Shown here piece after piece: positions 56,329 to 64,000 of a stretch of 64,000 nucleotides of DNA. The stretch covers positions 2,914,001 through 2,978,000 of the forward strand of contig JABTUA010000001.1 of the NCBI GenBank assembly GCA_015075635.1, written 5' to 3'. The stretch comes from Polyangiaceae bacterium. GTDB taxonomy: Bacteria; Myxococcota_A; Polyangia; Polyangiales; Polyangiaceae. The notes below the pieces were generated by a model, which was not told where the DNA came from, made no database searches, and worked only from the letters and a program-made list of their open reading frames with translations. The position numbers and the translations under genes are program-made. Within the stretch, counting starts at the first letter, position 1. Every line of letters starts with the position of its first letter.

Positions 56329-58431
56329 ATGCAACGCCGCACCCGCCTCCTGCTTCTGATCGTCGCCTGCGTGCTCGCCGCGTTCGTCGGTTGCGGCGGC
56401 GGTGACGACGGCGGCACCGCGTCGAACGCCGGCAGCGGTGGCAAGGGCAGCGGCGGCAACGGCACCGGCGCGGCGGGCAGCGGCGGCGGCATCAACCTGG
56501 ACGGCGCCGTCGAAGATCTGAAGGTCGAGCCCGCGACCGCCACCCTCACCGTCACCGCCAAGGGCACGCCGCAAGCTCAGAGCTTCAAGGCGCTCGCCGG
56601 CCAGAGCCAGGTCAGCGCGACCTGGACGATCTCGGACACCGACATCGCGAACATCGACGCGACGGGCACCGCGACGAACGCCGGCATCATCGGCGGCAAC
56701 GTCACCGTCACCGCGAGCTACGGCGGCAAGACCGCGACCGCGCAGCTCGCCGTCAACGTCCTGCTCAGCGAGGACGTGGACACCGGCATCGACCCCGCCA
56801 ACAAGGCCGCGCTCGGCGGCGCGCCCGGCGCCGATCCCGGCCCCACTCCGAGCAAGTTCCTCTACCCCTACGATCAGACCGTGATGCCGAAGGGCATCCT
56901 CGCCCCTCTGCTCATGATCAGCGCCGGCAGCGTGGCGCCGGTGGACGCGAAGGTGAAGCTCTCGACGCCCGGCTTCAGCTGGGAGGGCTTCTACAAGGTC
57001 GCCACCCCCGCCACCCCGCGCTTCACGCCTCCCCAGGACATCTGGAACGCGGCCCTCGCCACCGCGGCGGGCGGCAAGGTCGCCGTCGAGATCACCAAGG
57101 CCGCCAGCGGCCAGGCCTACGGCCCCTACGCCATCGGGCTCACCGCGGCGGCCGGCTCGCTGAAGGGCGTGGTCTACTACATGACCTACGAGGCCCCGCA
57201 CACGGGCCTCTGGGCCGCCCGACCCGGAAACCAAGGCGCCGCCACCCAGGTCAAGCAGGGCTGCGTCGTGTGCCACGCCGTCTCGGCGAACGGCAAGATG
57301 CTCTCCACCGGCGCGGAGGTGAACCAGCAGAGCGCGGAGAGCGGCGTCTACCAGGTCGATCTCACCGGCACGGCGACTCAAATCTCCCAGTCTCCTCCGA
57401 ACCTGGGCGGCGACTCCCGCGGCCTCTCCTTCGGCTCCTGGACGCCCGACGGCAAGTACGTGATGCGCAGCCAGAACGACTTCTGGGGCGGCGTGAACCA
57501 ACTGGCCTGGCGCGTGGACGTGACCGGCAAGAAGCTCGACGCCGCCACGGTCGTCGGCCTCGGCGCCGGCGTCAGCGCGTACCTCCCGGCGTTCTCCCAC
57601 GACAACAAGCGCCTGGCGTTCACCCAGGGCCACGGCGAGCCCAGCCCGCCCGGCTCGGTCATCCGCTCCATTCAGGTGATGGACGTCGCCATCGACGACA
57701 CCGCCGGCCCCGCGGGCACCCTCACCTTCACGAACCGCCAAGTCGTGCTCGACAACGGCGCGAGCGGCAAGGTCACCAAGTACTCGACGTTCCTGCCCGA
57801 CTCGAACCTGATCGTCCTCCAGGAATCTCAGAAGTTCTACGCGGGGCACGGCGGTATGCTCGCCACGGCTGACGCCAGCGGCACCTACGGCGCCGCCGAC
57901 GGTCGCCTCAACCTCATCGACGTCGCGACCAAGGCGCACCTCGAGCTCACTCTGGCCAACAAGGGCAACGTGCCGAGCGACGAGGATCACAACTACGAGC
58001 CCTTCGCGCTGCCCATCCCCGCCGGCGGCTACTACTGGGTCGTGTTCACCAGCATCCGCGAGTACGGCAACGTGTACCAGGGCGGCCAGGTGCGGAAGCA
58101 GCTCTGGGTCTTCGCGGTCTCCCCGGGCGCCAGCGGCGATCCGAGCCACCCGCCCTTCTACTTGCCCAACCAAACGGAGAGCAAGAACGAGCGCGGCTTC
58201 TGGGCCCTCGATCCCTGCAAGCCCAAGGGCAGCAGTTGCGACACCGGCGACGAGTGCTGCGAGGGCTTCTGCATCCCGCAGAACGCCAGCGATCCGAGCG
58301 CGGGCAAGGTCTGCGGCGACAAGAGCGGCTGCTCGCAGGTCGGCGACAAGTGCACCACGTCCGCCGACTGCTGCGCGGGCGCCGGCGCGACGTGCCTGGG
58401 CGGCTACTGCACGCCGAAGATCCCGGGGTGA
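56329..58431 (+). CDS. Surface lipoprotein with c-type heme motif, beta-propeller-like and Cys-rich domains
   Basis: 700 residues from ATG 56329 (a GTG two codons earlier is less likely). Lipobox AAFVGC, then a Gly/Ser/Ala linker. Residues about 55-150 resemble a bacterial Ig-like (BIG2) domain: LSVTAKGT-like LTVTAKGTPQAQSF, GGNVTVTASYGGKTAT. A single CxxCH heme site is in GCVVCHAVSANGKML (about residue 308). It is followed by WD40/TolB-like blades (SFGSWTPDGKYVMRSQN, FSHDNKRLAFTQG). The C terminus has 12 Cys in two modules (GDECCEGFC, SADCCAGAGATC). Likely an outer-surface electron-transfer or binding protein. Confidence 0.8.
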   Translation: MQRRTRLLLLIVACVLAAFVGCGGGDDGGTASNAGSGGKGSGGNGTGAAGSGGGINLDGAVEDLKVEPATATLTVTAKGTPQAQSFKALAGQSQVSATWTISDTDIANIDATGTATNAGIIGGNVTVTASYGGKTATAQLAVNVLLSEDVDTGIDPANKAALGGAPGADPGPTPSKFLYPYDQTVMPKGILAPLLMISAGSVAPVDAKVKLSTPGFSWEGFYKVATPATPRFTPPQDIWNAALATAAGGKVAVEITKAASGQAYGPYAIGLTAAAGSLKGVVYYMTYEAPHTGLWAARPGNQGAATQVKQGCVVCHAVSANGKMLSTGAEVNQQSAESGVYQVDLTGTATQISQSPPNLGGDSRGLSFGSWTPDGKYVMRSQNDFWGGVNQLAWRVDVTGKKLDAATVVGLGAGVSAYLPAFSHDNKRLAFTQGHGEPSPPGSVIRSIQVMDVAIDDTAGPAGTLTFTNRQVVLDNGASGKVTKYSTFLPDSNLIVLQESQKFYAGHGGMLATADASGTYGAADGRLNLIDVATKAHLELTLANKGNVPSDEDHNYEPFALPIPAGGYYWVVFTSIREYGNVYQGGQVRKQLWVFAVSPGASGDPSHPPFYLPNQTESKNERGFWALDPCKPKGSSCDTGDECCEGFCIPQNASDPSAGKVCGDKSGCSQVGDKCTTSADCCAGAGATCLGGYCTPKIPG

Positions 58432-58458
58432 GCAGAATCGGGCCGTGGCTGCTTTCGG

Positions 58459-58474
58459 GCGGCGCACGCGCCGC
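58459..58474. terminator. Hairpin between convergent genes
   Basis: GCGGCG-CACG-CGCCGC forms a six-pair GC stem with a 4-base loop in the 81-base gap between the lipoprotein stop and the PIN toxin stop. No long T-run on either side. Possible two-way terminator. Confidence 0.35.
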
Positions 58475-58512
58475 TGCGCGTCCATTCGCTCGCGCCACGC
58501 GCTCCCGACGAG

Positions 58513-58905
58513 CTAGCGAAACTGCGCCAGCACGAGGCCTTCGATCTCGCGGAAGTGCAGATCCTCGGTAGGTACCACGGCGCCGTTCGCGATCGCAGTT
58601 GCGGCGATCCAGATGTCGTTTTCGGGGATTGGGCGTCCCTTCTGCTTCAGTGCCAGCCGGACTTGCCCGTAGGACGTGACAACGGCCTCGTCCACGGGCG
58701 CGAACCGGCACTCCGCGCGAAGGTCCTGGAGCCGCTTCAGGTTCGCGTCGGTCGCGCGCGAGTTCATCGCCCCGTAAGTGAGCTCGCCGAGCACGACGGC
58801 GGACAACACCACCTCCGACGCCGAGTCCAGCATATCGACAACGATCGGGTCGCCTCGCAGCAGGGCGATGAACGCGTTCGTGTCTGGTAGCAGGCTACCA
58901 GGCAC
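58513..58905 (-). CDS. PIN-domain toxin (VapC/FitB type)
   Basis: 130 residues from GTG 58905, overlapping the antitoxin gene by 11 bases. PIN acidic residues: LLPDTNAFIALL, VVLGELTYGA, ENDIWIAATA and PTEDLHF. The sequence is closer to FitB-like VapC than to the PIN protein at 54193, so the two modules were acquired separately. Expected to be a Mg-dependent RNase held inactive by the small protein encoded just upstream. Confidence 0.9.
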   Translation of the reverse strand: MPGSLLPDTNAFIALLRGDPIVVDMLDSASEVVLSAVVLGELTYGAMNSRATDANLKRLQDLRAECRFAPVDEAVVTSYGQVRLALKQKGRPIPENDIWIAATAIANGAVVPTEDLHFREIEGLVLAQFR

Positions 58906-59110
58906 CGTGGTCGATCCGCTCGCACTCTTCGGCCGCCCTGGTCATCGACTCGGCGTCTTCCGGAGACAATACGCCGGAGAGCGCTCGAAACCGACTCGGG
59001 CGCTTACCGGCCTCGGGCATCCCGTCTACCAGGGCCTTTACACGCGCCAGCTCGGTCGGCGCCAGACGCCGCAGCTTCTCAACGAGCGCGTCCAGATCTG
59101 CTGCGGCCAT
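58895..59110 (-). CDS. Putative antitoxin partner of the PIN toxin
   Basis: 71 residues from ATG 59110: MAAADLDALVEKLRRLAPTE, then a helical segment and ALSGVLSPEDAESMTRAAEE with an acidic C terminus. Identified mainly by position and size; the C-terminal SPEDAExMxxAIEE-like tail is common in antitoxins of FitB/VapC modules. No clear ribbon-helix-helix or AbrB motif was seen, so the DNA-binding part is uncertain. Confidence 0.72.
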   Translation of the reverse strand: MAAADLDALVEKLRRLAPTELARVKALVDGMPEAGKRPSRFRALSGVLSPEDAESMTRAAEECERIDHGAW

Positions 59111-59149
59111 GGCTGAAATCTACGCGGGGAGGCGCGGGCAGGCAAGCGG

Positions 59150-59209
59150 CTGCTCGAACCGGCTGCTCGAACCGGCTGCTCGAACCGGCTGCTCGAACCG
59201 GCTCCTCGA
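59150..59209. repeat. 13-bp tandem repeats
   Basis: CTGCTCGAACCGG four times from 59150 to 59201 and a partial, altered fifth copy. They lie between the antitoxin ATG and the small frameshifted gene at 59251. No other feature in 59111-59250. Confidence 0.85.
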
Positions 59210-59250
59210 GTGAGCTAGCCTTCGCTCCCTCGGTCCACGACAATCGGGCG

Positions 59251-59434
59251 ATGCCGCTCCTCACTCGCGAGCAGATCGAAGCCGCGCGCGGGCGACATCC
59301 GCACGCTCGCGCAGGCGCTCGGACTGCACACGTCGGCCGACGCTCTGGCGGTCGTGCTAGCTTACTATCCGCCGGAGCGTCTCCCGGTTCGTACCCGCCT
59401 TCTGCTGGAGGAAGTGCTCGATGACAGCGACTGA
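59251..59434 (+). pseudogene. Small hypothetical gene with a frameshift
   Basis: ATG 59251 begins MPLLTREQIEAARG; after the GC-rich run 59281-59293 the next frame continues DIRTLAQALGLHTSADALAV and ends [11 protein letters not shown] at TGA 59432-59434. Dropping one base would give 60 residues. Its end overlaps the start of the gene at 59421 by 14 bases, as in coupled pairs, which supports the idea that it was once an intact gene. Family unknown. Confidence 0.5.
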
Positions 59435-59780
59435 GTGCCTCGAACGGGCGAAAGCCGCGGGCGACGCTTACCAGCGCTTCATCAATGCGTTCGTCGATGA
59501 ATTCCGGCGGGCCTCCCCCGTGGAGCGCGCCGAGCTCGTCGCCGACCCTATCCGCTCGTCCGGAGGCCTGGAGGCGCTGGTCGCCGCCGTGGTCAGCGCG
59601 CTCTGCCGGGAGACAGGAACGCCCACGCCCGAGTGGGTCGCCCACGTCGGCAGCCCCGAGCCCTTCTTCGCGTTCCCCGCGCGGTCGTACGAGATGCGCG
59701 TGCGTCTGATGGCGGAGTCACCCGCGCCGTTCAGGATTCGAAACGTGTTCGTGCCCGAGAACTATTTGTCGCGGGCGTGA
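59421..59780 (+). CDS. Conserved-looking hypothetical protein
   Basis: 119 residues. N-terminal half helical ([23 protein letters not shown]). The C-terminal [50 protein letters not shown] has the look of a conserved domain (aromatic P-x-x-F, ESPAPFRxRNVFV, ENYLSRA), which I recall only as an uncharacterised family in accessory regions. Probably the second gene of a two-gene unit with the frameshifted one just upstream, suggesting a toxin-antitoxin-like or regulatory pair. No activity can be named. Confidence 0.72.
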   Translation: MTATECLERAKAAGDAYQRFINAFVDEFRRASPVERAELVADPIRSSGGLEALVAAVVSALCRETGTPTPEWVAHVGSPEPFFAFPARSYEMRVRLMAESPAPFRIRNVFVPENYLSRA

Positions 59781-59870
59781 GCGAGCTCCTCCGCGAGGTG
59801 CCGGAGCACGTCGCCCACGCCCTGCTCTGGCTCCGGACCGAGCCCGCGAACAGCGATCTTCTCCGCGAGG

Positions 59871-60575
59871 TCACTCCGAGCCGTCGCTCGGCGAGTCGTC
59901 TCGCGGCTCGTCTCGCGGGTCGTCTCGCGGGTCGTCTCGCGGCTCGTCTCGCGGGTCGTCTCGCGGCTCGTCTCGCGGCTCGTCTCGCGGGTCATCCCCG
60001 AACAGCACGCCGACGGCGATCATGATCGCCTCGAAGGGCTCTGCGCGCACGACCTCGTGCCGCTCCGCCCGCAAGACGGTGATGTAGCCGTCCGAGCTCC
60101 AGCGCATCACCGTCAGGGTCGCGTCTCGCGGATCTGCGACCCAGTAGTGAGGGATCCCGACGCGGTGGTAGAGGCGGAGCTTCCTGACCGTGTCGTGGGT
60201 GGCGCTGCTCGGTGACACGACCTCGCACACCCAGTCCGGGAGCTGATCGACGGGAATGCCCGTGGGCCGCTCCGGACGTTGCTCGCGCCGCCAACCGACT
60301 ACATCCGGGCGCACCACGTCGCCGGTCTCGAGCAGGATCTCGACCTCGGTGGCGATCCACCAGCCGCCGGGTCCACCCCCTCCCCCACCCCCACCGGACC
60401 TGCGCTGAAACGGCCCGAGGACGGCGCCGACGATGCCGGCCTGAGCGGCGCCGTGCTCGCCGCTCGGCGCGGCCTTCTCGAACAGCTCGCCGGCCATCAG
60501 CTCATGGCGCCGCTCGCCCTCCGGGATCACCCAGAAGTCATCGAGGGTTGCTCCACGCCGCTCGGACTGGCTCAT
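59871..60575 (-). CDS. Uma2-family protein with a 12-bp-repeat-encoded acidic/basic tail
   Basis: 234 residues. Uma2 core: ERRHELMAGELFEKAAP, GGWWIATEVEILL, VVRPDVVGWRRE (Asp), DWVCEVVSPSSATHDTVRKLRLYHRVG (Glu, Lys) and IPHYWVADPRDATL. A run of eight glycines sits before GGWW. The C-terminal 35 residues are DDPR/DEPR repeats. Uma2 proteins of this branch, with GGWW and PDVVGWRR, are abundant in Polyangiales. It is divergent from another Uma2 gene at 60679 that shares the GPGGWWI...GWRRE block; the two are paralogues. Confidence 0.88.
   Translation of the reverse strand: MSQSERRGATLDDFWVIPEGERRHELMAGELFEKAAPSGEHGAAQAGIVGAVLGPFQRRSGGGGGGGGPGGWWIATEVEILLETGDVVRPDVVGWRREQRPERPTGIPVDQLPDWVCEVVSPSSATHDTVRKLRLYHRVGIPHYWVADPRDATLTVMRWSSDGYITVLRAERHEVVRAEPFEAIMIAVGVLFGDDPRDEPRDEPRDDPRDEPRDDPRDDPRDEPRDDSPSDGSE
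59893..59988. repeat. 12-bp tandem repeats encoding (D/E)-P-R-D
   Basis: Eight contiguous copies of GGSTCGTCTCGC-type units in frame with the Uma2 gene, alternating between two single-base variants. Repeat number can change by four residues at a time without frame loss. Confidence 0.88.
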
Positions 60576-60626
60576 GACGCGACCCGCTCAGCCTACCGCA
60601 GGCCTGGGCTCGGCGCAGCCGCGAGG

Positions 60627-60659
60627 CCTCTCGAGCCCTCTCGAGCCCTCTCGAGCCCA
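60627..60659. repeat. 10-bp tandem repeats in a divergent promoter region
   Basis: Three copies of CCTCTCGAGC in the 103-base gap between the two divergent Uma2 genes, 19 bases before the ATG at 60679. Each has the palindrome CTCGAG. Confidence 0.75.
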
Positions 60660-60678
60660 TGCTACGCTCATCTGCGCC

Positions 60679-61269
60679 ATGACCGAGCCCGCGAGAAGGC
60701 GTGCCACGTATGACGATCTCCTCGCGGTGCCAGAGCACCTGGTCGCGGAGATCCTCGACGGCGAGCTGGTCACGAGCCCCCGCCCGGCCGCTCGACATTC
60801 TCTCTCCGCCTCCGCGGCCGGAAGCGAGCTATTCGCTTCGTTCCATCGCAGGCCGGGCGGGCCCAGCGGACCCGGAGGCTGGTGGATCCTGTATGAGCCC
60901 GAGCTGCACCTGGGGCCGGACGTGCTCGTCCCCGATCTCGCGGGCTGGCGCCGCGAACGGATGCCGGTGATCCCCGACGTCGCGGCGTTCGACCTCGCGC
61001 CTGACTGGATCTGCGAGGTGCTCTCGGCCTCGACGGAACGCCACGATCGGACGCAGAAGCTCCGCATCTACGCGCGAGAGGGCGTTCGGCACTGCTGGCT
61101 GATCAATCCCGTGCAACACACGCTCGAAGTGTACCGGCAGGAGCACGAGCGCTGGCTCCTGCTCTCGACTCACAGCGACCGCGACCTTGCCCGAGCCGAG
61201 CCCTTCGACGCCATCGAGCTCGACCTGTCGCGCTGGTGGCTCGAAGAGGGCGAGCCACCCGGGATCTGA
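60679..61269 (+). CDS. Uma2-family (DUF820) protein
   Basis: 196 residues from ATG 60679. YDDLLAVPEHLVAEILDGELV opens the fold, then GGPSGPGGWWILYEPELHLG, VLVPDLAGWRRERMP (Asp), DWICEVLSASTERHDRTQKLRIYAREG (Glu, Lys) and VRHCWLINPVQHTLEVY. The catalytic pattern appears complete. Paralogue of the divergent gene at 59871 but without repeat tail. Fifth Uma2 gene in the window. It ends 40 bases before the convergent hypothetical gene. Confidence 0.9.
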   Translation: MTEPARRRATYDDLLAVPEHLVAEILDGELVTSPRPAARHSLSASAAGSELFASFHRRPGGPSGPGGWWILYEPELHLGPDVLVPDLAGWRRERMPVIPDVAAFDLAPDWICEVLSASTERHDRTQKLRIYAREGVRHCWLINPVQHTLEVYRQEHERWLLLSTHSDRDLARAEPFDAIELDLSRWWLEEGEPPGI

Positions 61270-61309
61270 CAGATTCGAACGCCACGGCGGCCGATCCCAG
61301 CGACCCCGC

Positions 61310-61870
61310 CTACCGCCCTCGCGACACCGCGAGCATCGGCCCGCGCCGGATCTGCTGCGCGCCCGACTCCGGCACCTCCGCCAGCTCCAGCGCCGCCACC
61401 CGCGCCGCCGCGATGTCGAGCTGCTTGTCGTGCGGGCCCAAGATCAGGAAGCGCTGCGCGTGCGGCGCGTACCAGATCGGCGCCAAGGGCCAGTCCACGT
61501 CCTCCACCGAGCCGAGCCCGGCGACCGCGCTCTCGAAGAACGGATCCACGGCCGGGTCGTGGTACACGAGCCACGGCGCGCGCTCGAGCTCCGGCACCGC
61601 GTCCTCCAGCACGCGCCGCGTCTGAAGCACCGCGAGGGCGAGCGGGTTCGTGCGCGTGAGCACCACGAGCGGGCTCGAGTACTGCCCGCGGAGTACCTTC
61701 AAGCGCGCGACGTGCGCCGCGAACCGCTCGATGCTCCAGCCCTCGCCGTCGATCACCCGCTGCGCGTCCGCCCCCGCCCGGAGCAGCACCGCCATGCACG
61801 CCTCCCGGGCCGCGGGGGCGGCCGGCAACCCCTGCGGGCAGAGAGTCAGGCGAGCCAACGGAGGGGCCAA
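61310..61870 (-). CDS. Hypothetical protein
   Basis: 186 residues if read from TTG 61870; an ATG at 61796 (MAVLLRAGADAQRV) is an alternative start. The central part SIERFAAHVARLKVLRGQYSSPLVVLTRTNPLAL and the alternating hydrophobic pattern suggest an alpha/beta fold, and VYHDPAVDPFFESAVAG has the look of a loop. No signal peptide, membrane helix or known motif. GC3 pattern is consistent with coding. It separates the Uma2 region from the glycan genes. Function not recognised. Confidence 0.6.
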   Translation of the reverse strand: MAPPLARLTLCPQGLPAAPAAREACMAVLLRAGADAQRVIDGEGWSIERFAAHVARLKVLRGQYSSPLVVLTRTNPLALAVLQTRRVLEDAVPELERAPWLVYHDPAVDPFFESAVAGLGSVEDVDWPLAPIWYAPHAQRFLILGPHDKQLDIAAARVAALELAEVPESGAQQIRRGPMLAVSRGR

Positions 61871-61960
61871 GTCTTGACTATGCCACTCTTCGGGCCAGCG
61901 CCGAGATGACGGGGGTCAAGTCAACGCGCTTGGAGGAGCGGCGCGACAAGCCTCGACAAT

Positions 61961-62581
61961 TCACTTTTCCCCAACTGCGCGACCTTCCTGCGCGCGTCGA
62001 TCGCCGATCTTGCGTGCCGGCACGCCGGCAACGATCGCCCAAGGCGCGACCGACGCACCGGTCACCACTGCGCCGGCAGCAATCACCGCGTGGTCGGAGA
62101 TCCGCGAGCCTGGAAGAATCACCGCACCGGCACCGATCCACACGTCGTCCCCGATGCGAACCGGGTCGTACTTCACGGGCTGCTCGATCACTGGAAGATC
62201 CCGTGCCGCGTCGAAGCGATTAGTCTGAGAGTAGATGGTGACACGGGCTGCAATGGCGCACTGGCGGCCGATGCTCAACCCGCCCTGACCGTACAGCACG
62301 CCGTAGTGGTCGATGTGGGTGTCGTCACCAATCACGACCGACCCGCTTGCACCGAAGGCGTTGATGATCGTGTGGCCAAATAGCGTCACATGGTCGCCGA
62401 AGACGACATGCTCCGGAGCTATCACCTCGACGCCGCGGCCCACCCGAAGCCCCGTGCCGTGTCGCCAGGCAAACGACGCCGCGCCCCGTAGACGGGACTC
62501 GACACCGCTGCGCTCTCGCCTCGCCAGCGTGCACGCCACGCCGAGGAGCCAACTGCGGAGAATGGCCTCGCGAAGGATCAC
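61961..62581 (-). CDS. Sugar O-acyltransferase of the left-handed beta-helix type
   Basis: 206 residues. Hexapeptide repeats: VIGDDTHIDHYGVLYGQGGLSIG, VRIGDDVWIGAGAVILPG, ISDHAVIAAGAVVTG, then WAIVAGVPARKIG, the usual acetyl-CoA-binding end of NodL/LacA/WcaF enzymes. An N-terminal 40-residue arm is helical. These trimeric enzymes O-acetylate sugars of capsules, O-antigens or exopolysaccharides. Divergent from the asparagine synthase gene; both fit the beginning of a glycan cluster. DNA here looks less GC-rich than the rest of the window. Confidence 0.88.
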   Translation of the reverse strand: MILREAILRSWLLGVACTLARRERSGVESRLRGAASFAWRHGTGLRVGRGVEVIAPEHVVFGDHVTLFGHTIINAFGASGSVVIGDDTHIDHYGVLYGQGGLSIGRQCAIAARVTIYSQTNRFDAARDLPVIEQPVKYDPVRIGDDVWIGAGAVILPGSRISDHAVIAAGAVVTGASVAPWAIVAGVPARKIGDRRAQEGRAVGEK

Positions 62582-62667
62582 GCACCGAGCCTATCCCCGT
62601 TAGATGCCGGCCGAGAAGGGCCATCGTCGGGGTTTACCCGGCGAAGGACCCGCGTATGCTAGCCGCC

Positions 62668-64000
62668 ATGTGCGGAATTGCGGGGCTCTTCGTTCCGCGC
62701 GCAGTAGTTGGGGCCATCGAGCAGGCCCAGCTCGACGCCCTGCGCAGCGCGCTGCTGCACCGCGGACCCGACGCGAACGACACCTGGCTGTCCTCTGATC
62801 GAAAGTGCGGGCTCGTCCACACTCGCCTCGCCATCGTTGATTTGTCGCCCACCGGAGCACAGCCAATGAGCACCCCGGACGGCAGGTACACCGTCACGTT
62901 CAACGGCGAGATCTACAATCACGAGGAGCTCCGCGCTGGTCTCGAGAGCCGTGGTCATGCCTTTCGAGGCCGTTCGGACACCGAGGTCCTGCTCCGGCTC
63001 TACGCAGAGCACGGAGCCCGGTGTCTGGACCTCTTGGACGGAATGTATGCCTTCGCGATCTACGACTCCGAGCGGCACGCCATCTTCTGCGCGCGCGATC
63101 CGCTGGGTGAAAAGCCGCTCTATCTGTTACGGACACCACGGCTCTTCGCCTTCTCCAGCGAAACGCGAGCGCTGGTGGCAGCGCAGGTGGTGAGTGGCGC
63201 TCCCGACCTCGCCGGGCTCGGCCTCTTCTTGCGCCAAGGCTCGATCCCCCCACCGTTCACGCACCTGGAGGGCGTGGAGTTCATGCCCCCTGGGACCTGG
63301 ATCGAGTTTGGGCCGCAGCACGGAGTGAGTGTCCCGACTCGATACTATCGCATCCCGTTCGTCCGCGAGGACGAGGCCCTCGGCGACCGCAGCGAGGCCC
63401 GCGAGCGCGTGCACGCCGCGCTCGTTCGGTCGGTCAGGCGGAGGCTGCGGGCAGACGTGCCGGTCGGTGCATTTCTCTCCGGAGGCCTTGACTCGTCCCT
63501 GGTCGCCGCTTTGATGCAGAAGGCGGGCGCAACCGACCTTCAGACGTTCACTGTGACGCTTCCCGGCAGGAGAGCTGACGAAAGTGAGGTAGCGCGGTTG
63601 GTTGCACGACACCTTCGCGTGCGCCACACCGAAGTCCCCCTCGAGCTGGACGCGAACCACGACTGGCTCGACGAGGCGCTCGCCGCCATGGATGTGCCCA
63701 GCGTGGATGGGCCCAACACCTGGCTCGTCTCTCGCGCAGTCAGACAAGCCGGGCTCAAGGTGGCCTGCTCTGGGCTCGGCGGAGACGAGCTGTTCTTCGG
63801 CTATCCCAGCTTCCAGGTCGTCCCGCGGGCGGCCCGCTGGACACATCCGCTCGCTCCGCTTCGGCTCGGCCGCACCCCCGCTCGGAGGGTCATGTCGCAG
63901 TTGCGTAGCGGACCGCGGCTGGGCCGCGCAGTCGACGCGGCCCTCGCCGGAGGCAGTCTTGCCGCGCTATGGTTCGCCAAGCGCGGCCTGTTCAGCGAGC
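62668..64000 (+). CDS. asnB: Asparagine synthase (glutamine-hydrolysing) family, truncated by window end
   Basis: 444 codons visible. ATG 62668 gives MCGIAGLF, with the catalytic Cys2 of class II glutamine amidotransferases, then LLHRGPDAND, HTRLAIVDLSPTGAQPM and FNGEIYNHEEL, GRSDTEVLLRLY. The synthetase domain begins with VPVGAFLSGGLDSSLVAALM, the PP-loop SGGxDS, and CSGLGGDELFFGYP. It should transfer ammonia from glutamine to an acyl-adenylate; in polysaccharide clusters such AsnB-like proteins often amidate sugar acids or are of unknown use, so true asparagine synthesis is not certain. The C terminus lies beyond 64000. Confidence 0.92.
   Translation, partial: MCGIAGLFVPRAVVGAIEQAQLDALRSALLHRGPDANDTWLSSDRKCGLVHTRLAIVDLSPTGAQPMSTPDGRYTVTFNGEIYNHEELRAGLESRGHAFRGRSDTEVLLRLYAEHGARCLDLLDGMYAFAIYDSERHAIFCARDPLGEKPLYLLRTPRLFAFSSETRALVAAQVVSGAPDLAGLGLFLRQGSIPPPFTHLEGVEFMPPGTWIEFGPQHGVSVPTRYYRIPFVREDEALGDRSEARERVHAALVRSVRRRLRADVPVGAFLSGGLDSSLVAALMQKAGATDLQTFTVTLPGRRADESEVARLVARHLRVRHTEVPLELDANHDWLDEALAAMDVPSVDGPNTWLVSRAVRQAGLKVACSGLGGDELFFGYPSFQVVPRAARWTHPLAPLRLGRTPARRVMSQLRSGPRLGRAVDAALAGGSLAALWFAKRGLFSE

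Noticed and set aside
59079..59645. Minus-strand frame across the 13-bp repeats
   Set aside because: It covers the conserved-looking plus-strand gene at 59421 and has no motif of its own.
59893..59988. Second possible CRISPR or satellite array
   Set aside because: In-frame coding repeats of the Uma2 tail with no spacers.

Overview
The window is a very GC-rich stretch of bacterial chromosome, most likely from a myxobacterium of the order Polyangiales (Sorangium/Labilithrix type). The signs are orphan hybrid histidine kinases, eukaryote-like Ser/Thr kinases, a GGGCGG-plus-membrane-helix-plus-Arg tail like the MYXO-CTERM signal, an OmpA protein with thrombospondin type 3 calcium repeats, and lipoproteins with Gly/Ser or Asp/Ala linkers and Cys-rich modules. 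No rRNA, tRNA or CRISPR array was seen. Genus-level placement is inference.

Layout. 1-9215 is almost all minus strand: the 5' part of ileS, a set MFS-vanZ-lipoprotein-thiE, a divergent plus-strand ATPase/nuclease gene (3511-4893), and a run of hypothetical-lpxL-like-sugar dehydrogenase-cheW-cheR-thiG. 9299-13785 has an MlaF-type ATPase and a translationally coupled XPB helicase/Bax1-like nuclease/Uma2/Uma2 operon. 13786-14338 is a repeat-rich spacer in which inverted repeat arrays flank a truncated four-helix-bundle (S23-type) gene. 14333-20200 holds surface-sugar genes (WbpD-like acetyltransferase, polysaccharide deacetylase, ABC exporter, DegT aminotransferase), a 51-bp hairpin repeat array and a Ser/Thr kinase.

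20394-35853 is about 15.5 kb of minus-strand genes with small or no gaps: kinase-PilZ, OmpA, lipoprotein, REC-EAL, FHA-GGDEF, histidine kinase, a TPP enzyme with two degenerate citrate-synthase-like proteins, an exported FecR-like protein, PilZ and a hybrid kinase. It contains the means to make, degrade and bind cyclic di-GMP. 36013-53892 continues the signalling theme: a frameshifted sigma-54 activator, a FliA-type sigma factor, five more histidine kinases, a GAF-GGDEF cyclase, an MNT/HEPN toxin-antitoxin pair, and a three-gene set of zinc protease, pseudokinase-pentapeptide protein and prepilin.

53922-61269 is accessory DNA: two PIN-type toxin-antitoxin modules, three Uma2 genes (two with repeat-encoded tails), a heme-motif lipoprotein, small or frameshifted hypotheticals and several short tandem repeats. 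From about 61880 the base composition looks less GC-rich and a glycan gene set begins (hexapeptide acyltransferase, asparagine synthase), running off the end.

The best candidates for something undescribed are the helicase-nuclease-Uma2-Uma2 operon, the TPP/citrate-synthase-like trio inside the c-di-GMP gene run, the protease-pseudokinase-prepilin set, and the inverted-repeat-flanked S23 remnant. All functions are read from sequence motifs alone.
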